A program made the translations under genes and the position numbers. Below are positions 1 through 6,281 of a stretch of DNA of 9,186 bases, in pieces; position 1 is the stretch's first letter, and each line of letters starts with the position of its first letter. The stretch covers positions 1-9,186 of the forward strand of contig QFOI01000117.1 of NCBI GenBank assembly GCA_003241175.1, given 5' to 3'. Source of the DNA: Pseudopedobacter saltans (GTDB lineage Bacteria > Bacteroidota > Bacteroidia > Chitinophagales > Chitinophagaceae). The notes beneath the pieces were generated by a model. The model was given only the letters and a program-made list of their open reading frames with translations, was not told the origin of the DNA and did not search any database.

Positions 1-1050
1 TTCATATTTCAAGCTGTTCATGTCACAAATCGATTTTAATATGGATCTTAAAGAGTCGGTGGTATATATCTGACCAGTCAAAATAATTTTTTGTGTTAGG
101 GATTTGTCGGCTACAATCGTTACATTATAACGAGCTTCTAGTTGAGAAAGTACATTGTCTAGTTTGGCTCCATTAAATGTCACTTCGTCTTTTGTCCACA
201 AGACAGCTCTATCGCTTTCGACAACTTTGTTGGTTTTTTTGGCTGTTATTGTGTTGTCGTTTATAATAGTCTGTTTGTTTTTGTCATTTACTTTTACATA
301 TCCAGTTCTCTTGTTAATATAGCAATCTTTACCCGGCGTCAAAAAGACTTCTTTCATATGAAACTGTTCCTCAATCGATACTAGACGCACTTTTCCTTCC
401 TTTAACCTAACAGTCACAGAGGAATCGAGTGCCGGATTTTCTACCCAAAAAGCCGTACCCAAAGCAGTGGTCTTTATCCCTTTCGCAAATACACTAAATG
501 GCGCGTTGGGATTTTTCTGAACCTTAAAAAAAGCATCTCCCTTGACCAAAAGAATATTTCTACCGGTTGAAAATCCTTTTTCAAAACTAATTTCTGCTTC
601 TTTCTTCAACGAAACAATGGAGCCATCTGGCAAAGTGTAGTGTAAGGTCGAATCCGAATTGTTAACTATTCGAACAATGTTGTCAACCTGATTCGATACC
701 ACCATTGTTTTTGTAGATGTATCATGTCGCAGCCACCAAGCAAAACAACCAATTAGGACTATAATAGAAGCAGCAGCAAACCATTTTTTAATACTAGATA
801 GCGGGCGTATATTGTCCTCCGTTTCCTCTCTTTCTATTAAATCGGACAAACTAAGTTCTGCCTTTTCTTCTTCTAGTTTTTCTAGCTGAAACCTGATATG
901 TCTACTCTTGAGATCTTTTATAATGGACAGTCCTACAACCTCTTCCGCATCAGGATTGTCTAGGTAGGCCAAAAAAATATCTACTTCCTCTGGTTGTAGA
1001 TTTCCCTCAGTCCATTTTTTCAACAATCTTTTAAATTGGTTTTCTTCCAT
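1..1050 (-). CDS. FecR-family anti-sigma factor, 3' end beyond window
   Basis: This is an inner-membrane anti-sigma factor that should bind the ECF sigma factor encoded just upstream and release it when an outer-membrane transducer signals. The frame is open from the ATG at 1050 to the left edge (350 codons), so the stop is missing. Visible parts are an N-terminal cytoplasmic segment (about residues 1-80, acidic and helical), one membrane segment (about 81-97, AAASIIVLIGCFAWW), a periplasmic FecR domain (about 112-215, with LPDGSIVSL, a GDAFFKV block, PFSVFAKG and ALGTAFWV), and a DUF4974-like C-terminal domain (about 285 onward, with VTFNGAKLDNVLSQLEARY). Bacteroidota FecR proteins usually end shortly after the point where the window stops, so only some 10-20 residues are probably missing. 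It lies 57 bases downstream of the sigma gene and is probably cotranscribed. The family assignment is firm; the signal it senses cannot be read from the sequence. Confidence 0.93.
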   Translation of the reverse strand, partial: MEENQFKRLLKKWTEGNLQPEEVDIFLAYLDNPDAEEVVGLSIIKDLKSRHIRFQLEKLEEEKAELSLSDLIEREETEDNIRPLSSIKKWFAAASIIVLIGCFAWWLRHDTSTKTMVVSNQVDNIVRIVNNSDSTLHYTLPDGSIVSLKKEAEISFEKGFSTGRNILLVKGDAFFKVQKNPNAPFSVFAKGIKTTALGTAFWVENPALDSSVTVRLKEGKVRLVSIEEQFHMKEVFLTPGKDCYINKRTGYVKVNDKNKQTIINDNTITAKKTNKVVESDRAVLWTKDEVTFNGAKLDNVLSQLEARYNVTIVADKSLTQKIILTGQIYTTDSLRSILKSICDMNSLKYE

Positions 1051-1107
1051 TATTGAATTTCTCTAGCGAAACTGTATATATGTACGCTATAAATAAAATA
1101 TGGGGGG

Positions 1108-1710
1108 TTAGAAAATAAAAAATTGTGAAAAAATAATAAATACAATGCGAAGCTCATGTTCGTGAGCTTTCAATGCAGTACGAATGTTTTTCAAAGCTTT
1201 GGCAATATGTTCTTTCACAGTCTCTATTCCTATGCCCAATTTTTTAGCAATCTGTTGATATGTAAGACCTTCTTCTCTACTTAGTCTATAGGTTTCTAGT
1301 TGTCTAGCAGGCAAGCTGTTGATGATTCGGTCAATGAGACTACATCTCTGTTTGACTATAAGTTGATTGATGGGCGTCATCTCTTCATCCGAAAAATAAT
1401 TTTTCAAGTATTCCACATAGGCTCTATGGGACATCTCTTTTTTTATAATTTTGATAGTTTGGTTTCGGGCAATGACCCATAACCATGCTTCAGGGTTTTC
1501 TACGGAAACTAGCTTATCTCTTCTTTCCCACAATTCGACAAAAACCTGCTGAGTCGCATCATCTGCTAGATGTTTTAGTTTGCAATATTGATATGCTACA
1601 GAATGGATAGTTTCGTAATATGCTTGGTACACGACAAGGTAAGCAGACATGTCTCCTTGTGCAATTTTAGAAAAAAGTAAATGCCAGTCTTCTGTAGTTT
1701 TGTTTTTCAT
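1108..1710 (-). CDS. ECF-type RNA polymerase sigma-70 factor (FecI-like)
   Basis: This is an alternative sigma factor that directs RNA polymerase to a small regulon, typically a TonB-dependent receptor and its partner lipoprotein in Bacteroidota. The 200-residue protein has a sigma-2 region (about 10-92) with the characteristic block ADDATQQVFVELWERRDKL and NPEAWLWVIARN, and a sigma-4 region (about 120-180) with a helix-turn-helix in LTYQQIAKKLGIGIETVKEHIAKAL. The last 14 residues are strongly hydrophobic and aromatic (LRIVFIIFSQFFIF), a tail seen in many Bacteroidota ECF factors. It precedes the fecR-like gene on the same strand, the standard cell-surface-signalling order. The ATG at 1710 is the first sensible start. 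No convincing promoter was found in the 101-base gap upstream. The target receptor gene is not in the window. Confidence 0.95.
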   Translation of the reverse strand: MKNKTTEDWHLLFSKIAQGDMSAYLVVYQAYYETIHSVAYQYCKLKHLADDATQQVFVELWERRDKLVSVENPEAWLWVIARNQTIKIIKKEMSHRAYVEYLKNYFSDEEMTPINQLIVKQRCSLIDRIINSLPARQLETYRLSREEGLTYQQIAKKLGIGIETVKEHIAKALKNIRTALKAHEHELRIVFIIFSQFFIF

Positions 1711-1811
1711 GGCAGATATAAAACGCGAAATTATTAAAATTCGTCACATTATGAATATTTGTTGACTCGATCTTTCGAATGAGACCAACGGCAAGCAATT
1801 TGGAAAATTTC

Positions 1812-2471
1812 TTAAAACAATGAAGTCAGTTGAGGGTCATTATAGTCTTTCACCATCATCAATATATTGTCTAAACCTGTGAAGTCTTCGGGTTCATGAA
1901 AAGTCAACAAAACGATGGCCTTCATGCCTCCGTTACGCGCAGCCTCTACTCCTTTAGGAGAGTCTTCCAACACAATGCAATCGGCTGGGTTTACAGCCAA
2001 TTCTTCTGCACATTTCAAAAAAACTTCTGGATCTGGTTTGCTTGCTTTGACATTGTCCGCACCTACGACAACAGGGAAATAAGATTTAAGTATAGTAATA
2101 TTGTCCAATACGTAATCGATATTGGTCTGAGGTGCAGCAGTACTAATAGCCAGCGCAATATGATTGTCTTTGGCTTTTTGCAAAAAATCAGAAAGTCCTG
2201 GTAACAATTGTAGATGTGGACGAAAAACCTCTTGGTAACGTAGCTCTTTTCGGTTTTCAATATCTGCTATTTCTTCAGCCGTAAATCGGTTTTTCCCAAA
2301 TACGCGTTCCAATACTTCCGCATTTTTGCCATACATTTCATGCTTAGCAGCCTCTTCCGAAATATCAGAGCCTAATTCTTTGGTAAATATGTCATACCAA
2401 GCTTTCTGGTGGTAATGCATGTCGTCAATCATAGTGCCGTTCATGTCAAACAAAAATGCTGCTGGTCTCAT
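1812..2471 (-). CDS. HAD-superfamily hydrolase, beta-phosphoglucomutase-like, with Asn at the second catalytic position
   Basis: This is a cytoplasmic HAD-fold protein of 219 residues with a helical cap (about residues 15-85), as in beta-phosphoglucomutase and phosphoglycolate phosphatase relatives. Motif I is FLFDMNGTMIDD: the nucleophile Asp9 is present, but the usual general acid/base Asp two residues later is Asn11. Motif II is around Ser110 (AISTAAPQTN), motif III is Lys145 (ASKPDPEVF) and motif IV is Glu169-Asp170 (VLEDSPKGVEAARN). The nucleophile and magnesium-binding residues are therefore intact. The gene starts 4 bases after the rpiA stop, with an AAAGGA-like ribosome site inside the rpiA end, so the two are probably cotranslated. 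This suggests a sugar-phosphate substrate, by inference only. The Asn could mean slow phosphatase activity, another reaction or a binding role. The superfamily is certain; the substrate is unknown. Confidence 0.9.
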   Translation of the reverse strand: MRPAAFLFDMNGTMIDDMHYHQKAWYDIFTKELGSDISEEAAKHEMYGKNAEVLERVFGKNRFTAEEIADIENRKELRYQEVFRPHLQLLPGLSDFLQKAKDNHIALAISTAAPQTNIDYVLDNITILKSYFPVVVGADNVKASKPDPEVFLKCAEELAVNPADCIVLEDSPKGVEAARNGGMKAIVLLTFHEPEDFTGLDNILMMVKDYNDPQLTSLF

Positions 2472-2475
2472 TCTC

Positions 2476-3153
2476 TTATCCTTTTTTCTTGATTATTTCT
2501 AATTCTCCAGAGTTTTTTCCAATGATGAAAACATCGGTTTTGTCCAAAAACAAACCAGTTTCCACCACACCTGGTATATTGTGTAACTGATCGTTCACCT
2601 TGTAGGCATCTTGTATAAAGCCAAAATCACAATCAAAAATAAAATTATGATTGTCCGTAATGAAAATTTCCCCGTCTTTTTCCCTTCTCTTGGGCGTACA
2701 TCCCAATGCTGACACCTGACGAAATGTTTCTTCCCATGCAAAAGGAATAATCTCTACAGGCAAACCAAATTTCCCTAATTGTTCTACATATTTACGCTCG
2801 TCTGCGACGATAACATAAAATTTTGTGGCTGATGCAACGATTTTTTCACGTAAAAGAGCACCACCGCCGCCTTTGATCAGATTGAGTTGGTGATCGGCCT
2901 CATCTGCTCCGTCAATAGTGACATCCAAATGGTCTATGTCTGCAAAAGACACCAATGGTACGCCCCATTCCTTAGCAAGATTTTCGGATTCAATGGAAGT
3001 TGCAATCGCTTGTATATCCAAACCTTCATTTTTATAACGGCGACCTATTTCCTGAATGGTAAAATAAGCTGTAGATCCGGTACCAAGACCGACTTTCATA
3101 CCTGATTTTACGTATTCTACGGCTTTTTCACCTGCAAGTTGTTTGGGATTCAT
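2476..3153 (-). CDS. rpiA: Ribose-5-phosphate isomerase A
   Basis: RpiA interconverts ribose 5-phosphate and ribulose 5-phosphate in the non-oxidative pentose phosphate pathway, in the cytoplasm. With the ATG at 3153 the protein has 225 residues, close to the 219 of E. coli RpiA. The key residues then fall at the same numbers as I recall for E. coli: Asp81 and Asp84 in TIDGADEAD, Lys94 in KGGGGALLREK, and Glu103. The phosphate loop GLGTGST is at 22-28, and the conserved C-terminal NIPGVVETGLF is present. The frame can be extended to a TTG at 3174, but that adds seven residues unlike the family and would overlap a good -7 promoter box, so I reject it. The HAD gene follows 4 bases downstream and is probably in the same transcript. 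Confidence 0.96.
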   Translation of the reverse strand: MNPKQLAGEKAVEYVKSGMKVGLGTGSTAYFTIQEIGRRYKNEGLDIQAIATSIESENLAKEWGVPLVSFADIDHLDVTIDGADEADHQLNLIKGGGGALLREKIVASATKFYVIVADERKYVEQLGKFGLPVEIIPFAWEETFRQVSALGCTPKRREKDGEIFITDNHNFIFDCDFGFIQDAYKVNDQLHNIPGVVETGLFLDKTDVFIIGKNSGELEIIKKKG

Positions 3154-3171
3154 ATTATGGAATATTTGGGA

Positions 3172-3179
3172 CAAATGTA
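3172..3179 (-). promoter_or_regulatory. Candidate Bacteroidota -7 promoter box for rpiA
   Basis: On the minus strand this reads TACATTTG, an exact match to the TAnnTTTG consensus of the Bacteroidota primary sigma factor. It lies 18 bases upstream of the rpiA ATG, so transcription would begin about 12 bases before the gene. No well-spaced -33 TTG is visible: the nearest TTG is only 14 bases upstream. This is therefore a moderate prediction. Confidence 0.4.
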
Positions 3180-3219
3180 TAAAGGAAATGGCTCAATGCA
3201 TAAAAACGAACCATTCTGT

Positions 3220-3262
3220 TAAAGAAAAAAGCCTAAAGCCTAGATTCAGCTTTAAGCTTTTT
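3220..3262 (-). terminator. Rho-independent terminator of psd
   Basis: Read on the minus strand, bases 3262-3249 pair with 3239-3226 to form a stem of about 14 base pairs with one G-U wobble and a 9-base loop. The stem is followed by a T-rich run (TTTTTTCTTT). It begins about 20 bases after the psd stop. On the plus strand the wobble becomes an A-C mismatch and no T-run follows, so the structure works in the leftward direction. It separates psd from the rpiA promoter region. Confidence 0.75.
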
Positions 3263-3281
3263 GCTTTATGCTTCATGCTAT
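3228..3281. repeat. Degenerate 7-base tandem repeats in opposed orientation
   Basis: On the plus strand there are two exact copies of AAAGCCT (3228-3241), followed by five consecutive degenerate units in the opposite sense: CAGCTTT, AAGCTTT, TTGCTTT, ATGCTTC, ATGCTAT (3247-3281). Reverse-complemented, the first pair reads AGGCTTT, which matches the NNGCTTT pattern of the second group. The opposed arrays make up the two arms of the psd terminator hairpin. Confidence 0.6.
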
Positions 3282-3283
3282 TA

Positions 3284-3934
3284 TTACCATTCCGCCAATA
3301 CGGTTACACCGCCTTGAACGGCTTGTTCCAAATTTACTTTAATATCGGTACCGATTGGCAATAATACATCCACACGGCTACCAAACTTGATAAAACCGAG
3401 CTCTGTATCTTGTTGTACATCATTACCGACAACTGCATAATTCTTAATGCGTCTAGCCAATGCACCCGCTATTTGCTTAACCAATAATGGACCTTTGCCT
3501 GGTTGGTCAATCACAATGGAGTGGCGCTCGTTTTCAGTGGAAGATTTTGGGTGCCATGCAAACAAAAATTTTCCGGGGTGGTATTTACTATACAATACCT
3601 TTCCGTCAATTGGATAACGGTTGACATGTACGTTGGCCGGACTCATGAATATGCTCACCTGTATACGCTTGTCATGAAAATATTCTTCGTCTGTCATTTC
3701 TTCAATAACTACAACTTTCCCATCTGCAGGACAGATAATCTGGTTGGTACCTTTAGTTAACGGCCTGTTGGGGATTCTAAAAAACGAAATGATAAAAACC
3801 CATAAACCCAATAATACAATATTGAGAATGGAAGCCAGTATGCTTGGTAAAAAATAGGAAAACAAACTACCGATAACGCCTAAAGCAATAAATGAAATGA
3901 TAATCGTTGGATAACCTTCTTTGTGGATTGTCAT
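3284..3934 (-). CDS. psd: Phosphatidylserine decarboxylase, short pyruvoyl-dependent form
   Basis: This enzyme decarboxylates phosphatidylserine to phosphatidylethanolamine, the main Bacteroidota phospholipid, at the inner membrane. With the ATG at 3934 the protein has 216 residues, typical of the short family. It starts MTIHKEGYPT, as many relatives do, and has two hydrophobic segments (about 10-30 and 31-54). The catalytic core includes CPADGKVV, IFMSPANVHVNRYPIDG (His-containing), GNDV and the self-cleavage motif KFGSRVDVLLP. Cleavage between Gly185 and Ser186 would give a beta chain of 185 residues and an alpha chain of 31 residues with an N-terminal pyruvoyl group. The frame continues upstream to an ATG at 4018, but those 28 extra residues resemble nothing in the family and a -7 promoter box lies within them. 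It sits alone, with its own terminator downstream. Confidence 0.95.
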   Translation of the reverse strand: MTIHKEGYPTIIISFIALGVIGSLFSYFLPSILASILNIVLLGLWVFIISFFRIPNRPLTKGTNQIICPADGKVVVIEEMTDEEYFHDKRIQVSIFMSPANVHVNRYPIDGKVLYSKYHPGKFLFAWHPKSSTENERHSIVIDQPGKGPLLVKQIAGALARRIKNYAVVGNDVQQDTELGFIKFGSRVDVLLPIGTDIKVNLEQAVQGGVTVLAEW

Positions 3935-3960
3935 AAATGTTGTTTCTGAAAAATGAATGG

Positions 3961-3968
3961 CAAAGATA
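3961..3968 (-). promoter_or_regulatory. Candidate Bacteroidota -7 promoter box for psd
   Basis: On the minus strand this reads TATCTTTG, an exact TAnnTTTG match, 26 bases upstream of the chosen psd ATG. A start about 7 bases downstream of the box would give a leader of roughly 20 bases. No TTG is found at the expected -33 spacing, so the call is tentative. It favours the internal ATG at 3934 over the one at 4018. Confidence 0.3.
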
Positions 3969-4355
3969 ATGGGTTTCTTTGTTGTGGGCATTATTATCCA
4001 TGTTAAATCCAAGTTCAATAAGATGAAAGAAATATGCTTTTTTGAAGCTTTTAAATGTAAATGTGATACAGTATATTATTTAGCATAGGTCAAAAAATAT
4101 TTGATATACGCCATATAGCAGAAAAAACTTCTAACTTTCTATTGCGAATCGATGCTGCATTCAGGAATGTTTATTGATGACGATTACCATTTGAAAAATT
4201 ACTTTACCAAAACGTTCTAACAGATTTTTTATTTATTGTTTTCAAATTGCTTTGACCAATATTTTTTAATGGCCTTATAGCGAGTCTTGTCCTTAATCTA
4301 CTATCAAAAAATGAATTGAAGTCAACCATTACTAATTCAATAAAACACAAGCCGT
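3969..4355. other. Intergenic region between divergent psd and lipase genes, no gene seen
   Basis: This AT-rich stretch separates the leftward psd gene from the rightward lipase gene and must hold the lipase promoter and perhaps upstream psd control. I found no exact TAnnTTTG box with a well-placed TTG on the plus strand; near matches such as TAACTTTC (around 4132) and TTGCTTTG (around 4247) are too weak to call. A 41-codon minus-strand frame (4204-4329) shows no recognisable motif. No strong hairpin or RNA gene is evident. Confidence 0.5.
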
Positions 4356-5747
4356 ATGACACATTTCCAACCTAAAAAGGTTTCATTCCTTTTTGCAGTT
4401 AGCTGCATTGCTGCTTTATTTTCATGTAACAAAAATGAAAATCTTTCCACACCAAAGGAAAGTGAATCCGTAGTCAAACAAAACGACAAAGAGGCGGTCA
4501 AAGTAGAGCCTACCACAAGTCTGAGTGCTTATAGTTCGGCCAAATCTTTTTCCTCCACATCCATTGCTACCATGTCAACTACTAATAAAATACCGATAGT
4601 ATTGGTACATGGTCTTTTCGGTTTTGGACGAGATGAGGTCCTTGGTTTAAAATATTGGGGAGGAGGATTCAAGGATCTACAGGAAATACTGAAAAGTAAT
4701 GGATATCCAACTTTTACTTCTAACGTTGGTCCTGTGAGTAGCAACTATGACAGAGCCATTGAGCTTTACTATCAGATTAAGGGAGGAACAGTGGATTATG
4801 GCAAAGCACATTCCGACAAAGTCGGCCATCTCCAAAAAACAGGAAAAACTTATCCTGGTCTCTATCCAGAATGGGATGCCAATCATCCAATACATCTAAT
4901 GTCACATAGCATGGGAGGACAAACCGTACGTTATTTGTTGGCGTTGTTGGAAAAGGGAAGTTTAGAAGAAAAGGCATTACCTGACCATGCCTCTATTTTC
5001 GACGGAAATAGGAAAGGTTGGGTCAAAAGCATGACTACTATTTCGGCTCCGCATAATGGCTCGACATTGACCAATACGTTGGGCAATAATTTAGTGCAAC
5101 TTGTCAAAGACGTTATCATCACCACCGCAAACATTGCTAACTCTACAGGAATAGATAAATTGTTGTACGATTTTGATCTGGACCAATGGGGAATGAGGCA
5201 AAATCCTGGTGAGAGTTTTAATGCCTATTTGACTAGAGTCGGCAACAGTAAGATTTGGAAATCTAATGATGTATCTGTTTACGATTTGAAACCTAGCGGT
5301 GCTGTCGAGTTGAACAATTTTGCCACTACATCCTCTGATGTTTACTATTTCTCATTATGCACCAAAGCTACAAATACGGGGATCTTAACGGGATGGCAAT
5401 ATCCCAAACTAAGTATGTTAGCACCAGTACAACTATTGGTTTACCCTTATCCTTGGCCATTACCACCAGCTATGGGCAACTATACAAGTAACAATGCAAG
5501 TGCCAATGGAGGATTGATTCTTGACAAAAAATGGTGGGCAAATGATGGAATAGTAAATACCTTTAGTATGCGAGGACCTGTGGGAAGCACTATTGTAGAT
5601 TACAAACCAGGAATGTCTGTTAACAAAGGAATTTGGTACACTAGTCTATATAATGGTTATGACCATTTTGATATAGTTGGACTGACCATTAGAGATGTTA
5701 CACCGTTGTACTTATCACAGGCTGATCTGTTAAGCAAGTTACCTTAG
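4356..5747 (+). CDS. Lipoprotein-anchored family I.5 (Geobacillus/Staphylococcus-type) lipase
   Basis: This is a predicted triacylglycerol lipase with an alpha/beta-hydrolase fold, 463 residues long. A lipoprotein signal ends in LFSC (Cys24), followed by a Ser/Lys/Glu-rich linker (about 25-77), so the enzyme should be anchored at the cell envelope. The domain begins with IPIVLVHGLFGFGRDE and KYWGG. By recalled alignment to Geobacillus T1/L1 lipase, the catalytic triad is Ser185 (SHSMGG), Asp397 (NDGIVNT) and His437 (YDHFD). The zinc ligands are all kept: Asp132 (NYDR), His152 and His158 (KAHSDKVGH) and Asp305 (WKSND). The LDQWGMRQNPGESF block is also typical. The calcium site differs: the positions of Gly286, Glu360, Asp365 and Pro366 in T1 are Ser353, Asp439, Thr444 and Ile445 here. 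It is a single-gene unit with a strong terminator. The family assignment is firm; substrate range and surface exposure are inferred. Confidence 0.92.
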   Translation: MTHFQPKKVSFLFAVSCIAALFSCNKNENLSTPKESESVVKQNDKEAVKVEPTTSLSAYSSAKSFSSTSIATMSTTNKIPIVLVHGLFGFGRDEVLGLKYWGGGFKDLQEILKSNGYPTFTSNVGPVSSNYDRAIELYYQIKGGTVDYGKAHSDKVGHLQKTGKTYPGLYPEWDANHPIHLMSHSMGGQTVRYLLALLEKGSLEEKALPDHASIFDGNRKGWVKSMTTISAPHNGSTLTNTLGNNLVQLVKDVIITTANIANSTGIDKLLYDFDLDQWGMRQNPGESFNAYLTRVGNSKIWKSNDVSVYDLKPSGAVELNNFATTSSDVYYFSLCTKATNTGILTGWQYPKLSMLAPVQLLVYPYPWPLPPAMGNYTSNNASANGGLILDKKWWANDGIVNTFSMRGPVGSTIVDYKPGMSVNKGIWYTSLYNGYDHFDIVGLTIRDVTPLYLSQADLLSKLP

Positions 5748-5773
5748 TTTGTTATATTGAATAAATGCAAGAT

Positions 5774-5804
5774 AGGACCAACGTGAGTTGGTCCTTCTTT
5801 TTTT
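5774..5804 (+). terminator. Rho-independent terminator after the lipase gene
   Basis: A perfect 9-base-pair stem (AGGACCAAC at 5774-5782 with GTTGGTCCT at 5787-5795) with a GTGA loop is followed directly by TCTTTTTTT. It begins 27 bases after the lipase stop and separates that gene from the DoxX-like gene downstream, which should therefore have its own promoter. Confidence 0.92.
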
Positions 5805-5840
5805 ACTAACTTCATGGTATACATTTTAAAATGCTTGGTT

Positions 5841-6251
5841 ATGAATAGTAAGAAACTTAACACAGGAAGCTTTCCGATCCTCAATCAGGATTTTGCGTTA
5901 TTGGTATTGCGCATTTGGGCCGGGCTCAGTTTGTTTGTGAAACATGGTATCGAAAAGTTTATGGACTTTCCAGGAATGCTTAAGCACTTTCCCGATCCCA
6001 TACATATTGGAGCTACACCAAGTCTGATTTTTGCGCTGATAAGTGATGCAATCTGCTCTATATTGATTGCTATTGGATTGTTTACAAGGATTGCGGCGGC
6101 GTTTGAGATTATCAATTTGTTTGTTATTTTTCTGTTGTTACATTCCTTTTCGTTTATGCAAGAACATGCGGAAATTGTTTATTTGTATTTGGGAATTTAC
6201 TTGACAATATTCTTGTCAGGTCCCGGAAAATATAGTTTGGATAAAAGGTAG
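5841..6251 (+). CDS. DoxX-family membrane protein
   Basis: This is a small integral inner-membrane protein of the DoxX/DoxD-like superfamily, whose members have been linked to quinone-dependent or stress-related redox roles; the exact function here is unknown. From the ATG at 5841 it has 136 residues and four membrane segments (about 18-34, 61-81, 84-101 and 110-126). Family signatures visible are LVLRIWAGLSLFVKHGIEKF near the start, a small-residue-rich segment with IGLFTRIAAAFEI, and the closing LSGPGKYSLDKR. An in-frame ATG at 5814 would add nine residues, but it lies only 9 bases beyond the lipase terminator and adds nothing family-like, so I prefer 5841. It is followed after 30 bases by an exported-protein gene on the same strand. 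The superfamily call is good; membership of a particular subfamily is uncertain. Confidence 0.85.
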   Translation: MNSKKLNTGSFPILNQDFALLVLRIWAGLSLFVKHGIEKFMDFPGMLKHFPDPIHIGATPSLIFALISDAICSILIAIGLFTRIAAAFEIINLFVIFLLLHSFSFMQEHAEIVYLYLGIYLTIFLSGPGKYSLDKR

Positions 6252-6281
6252 AATTTTAGATTTTAAAAAAATAAAATATTT

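Noticed and set aside
1725..1732. TAATTTCG on the minus strand as a -7 box for the sigma gene
   Set aside because: One mismatch to TAnnTTTG and no TTG at a suitable distance upstream; too weak to call.
1755..1785. TCGA..TCGA inverted repeat between the HAD and sigma genes as a terminator
   Set aside because: Only four paired bases and no T-run in either direction.
4204..4329. 41-codon minus-strand open frame with ATG upstream of the lipase gene
   Set aside because: Short, no recognisable motif, no ribosome site, and lies in an AT-rich intergenic region where chance frames are common; no transposase remnant could be recognised in adjoining frames.
5820..5827. TACATTTT as a -7 box for the DoxX-like gene
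   Set aside because: One mismatch, and the nearest TTG (in the terminator stem) is about 29 bases away, beyond the usual spacing.
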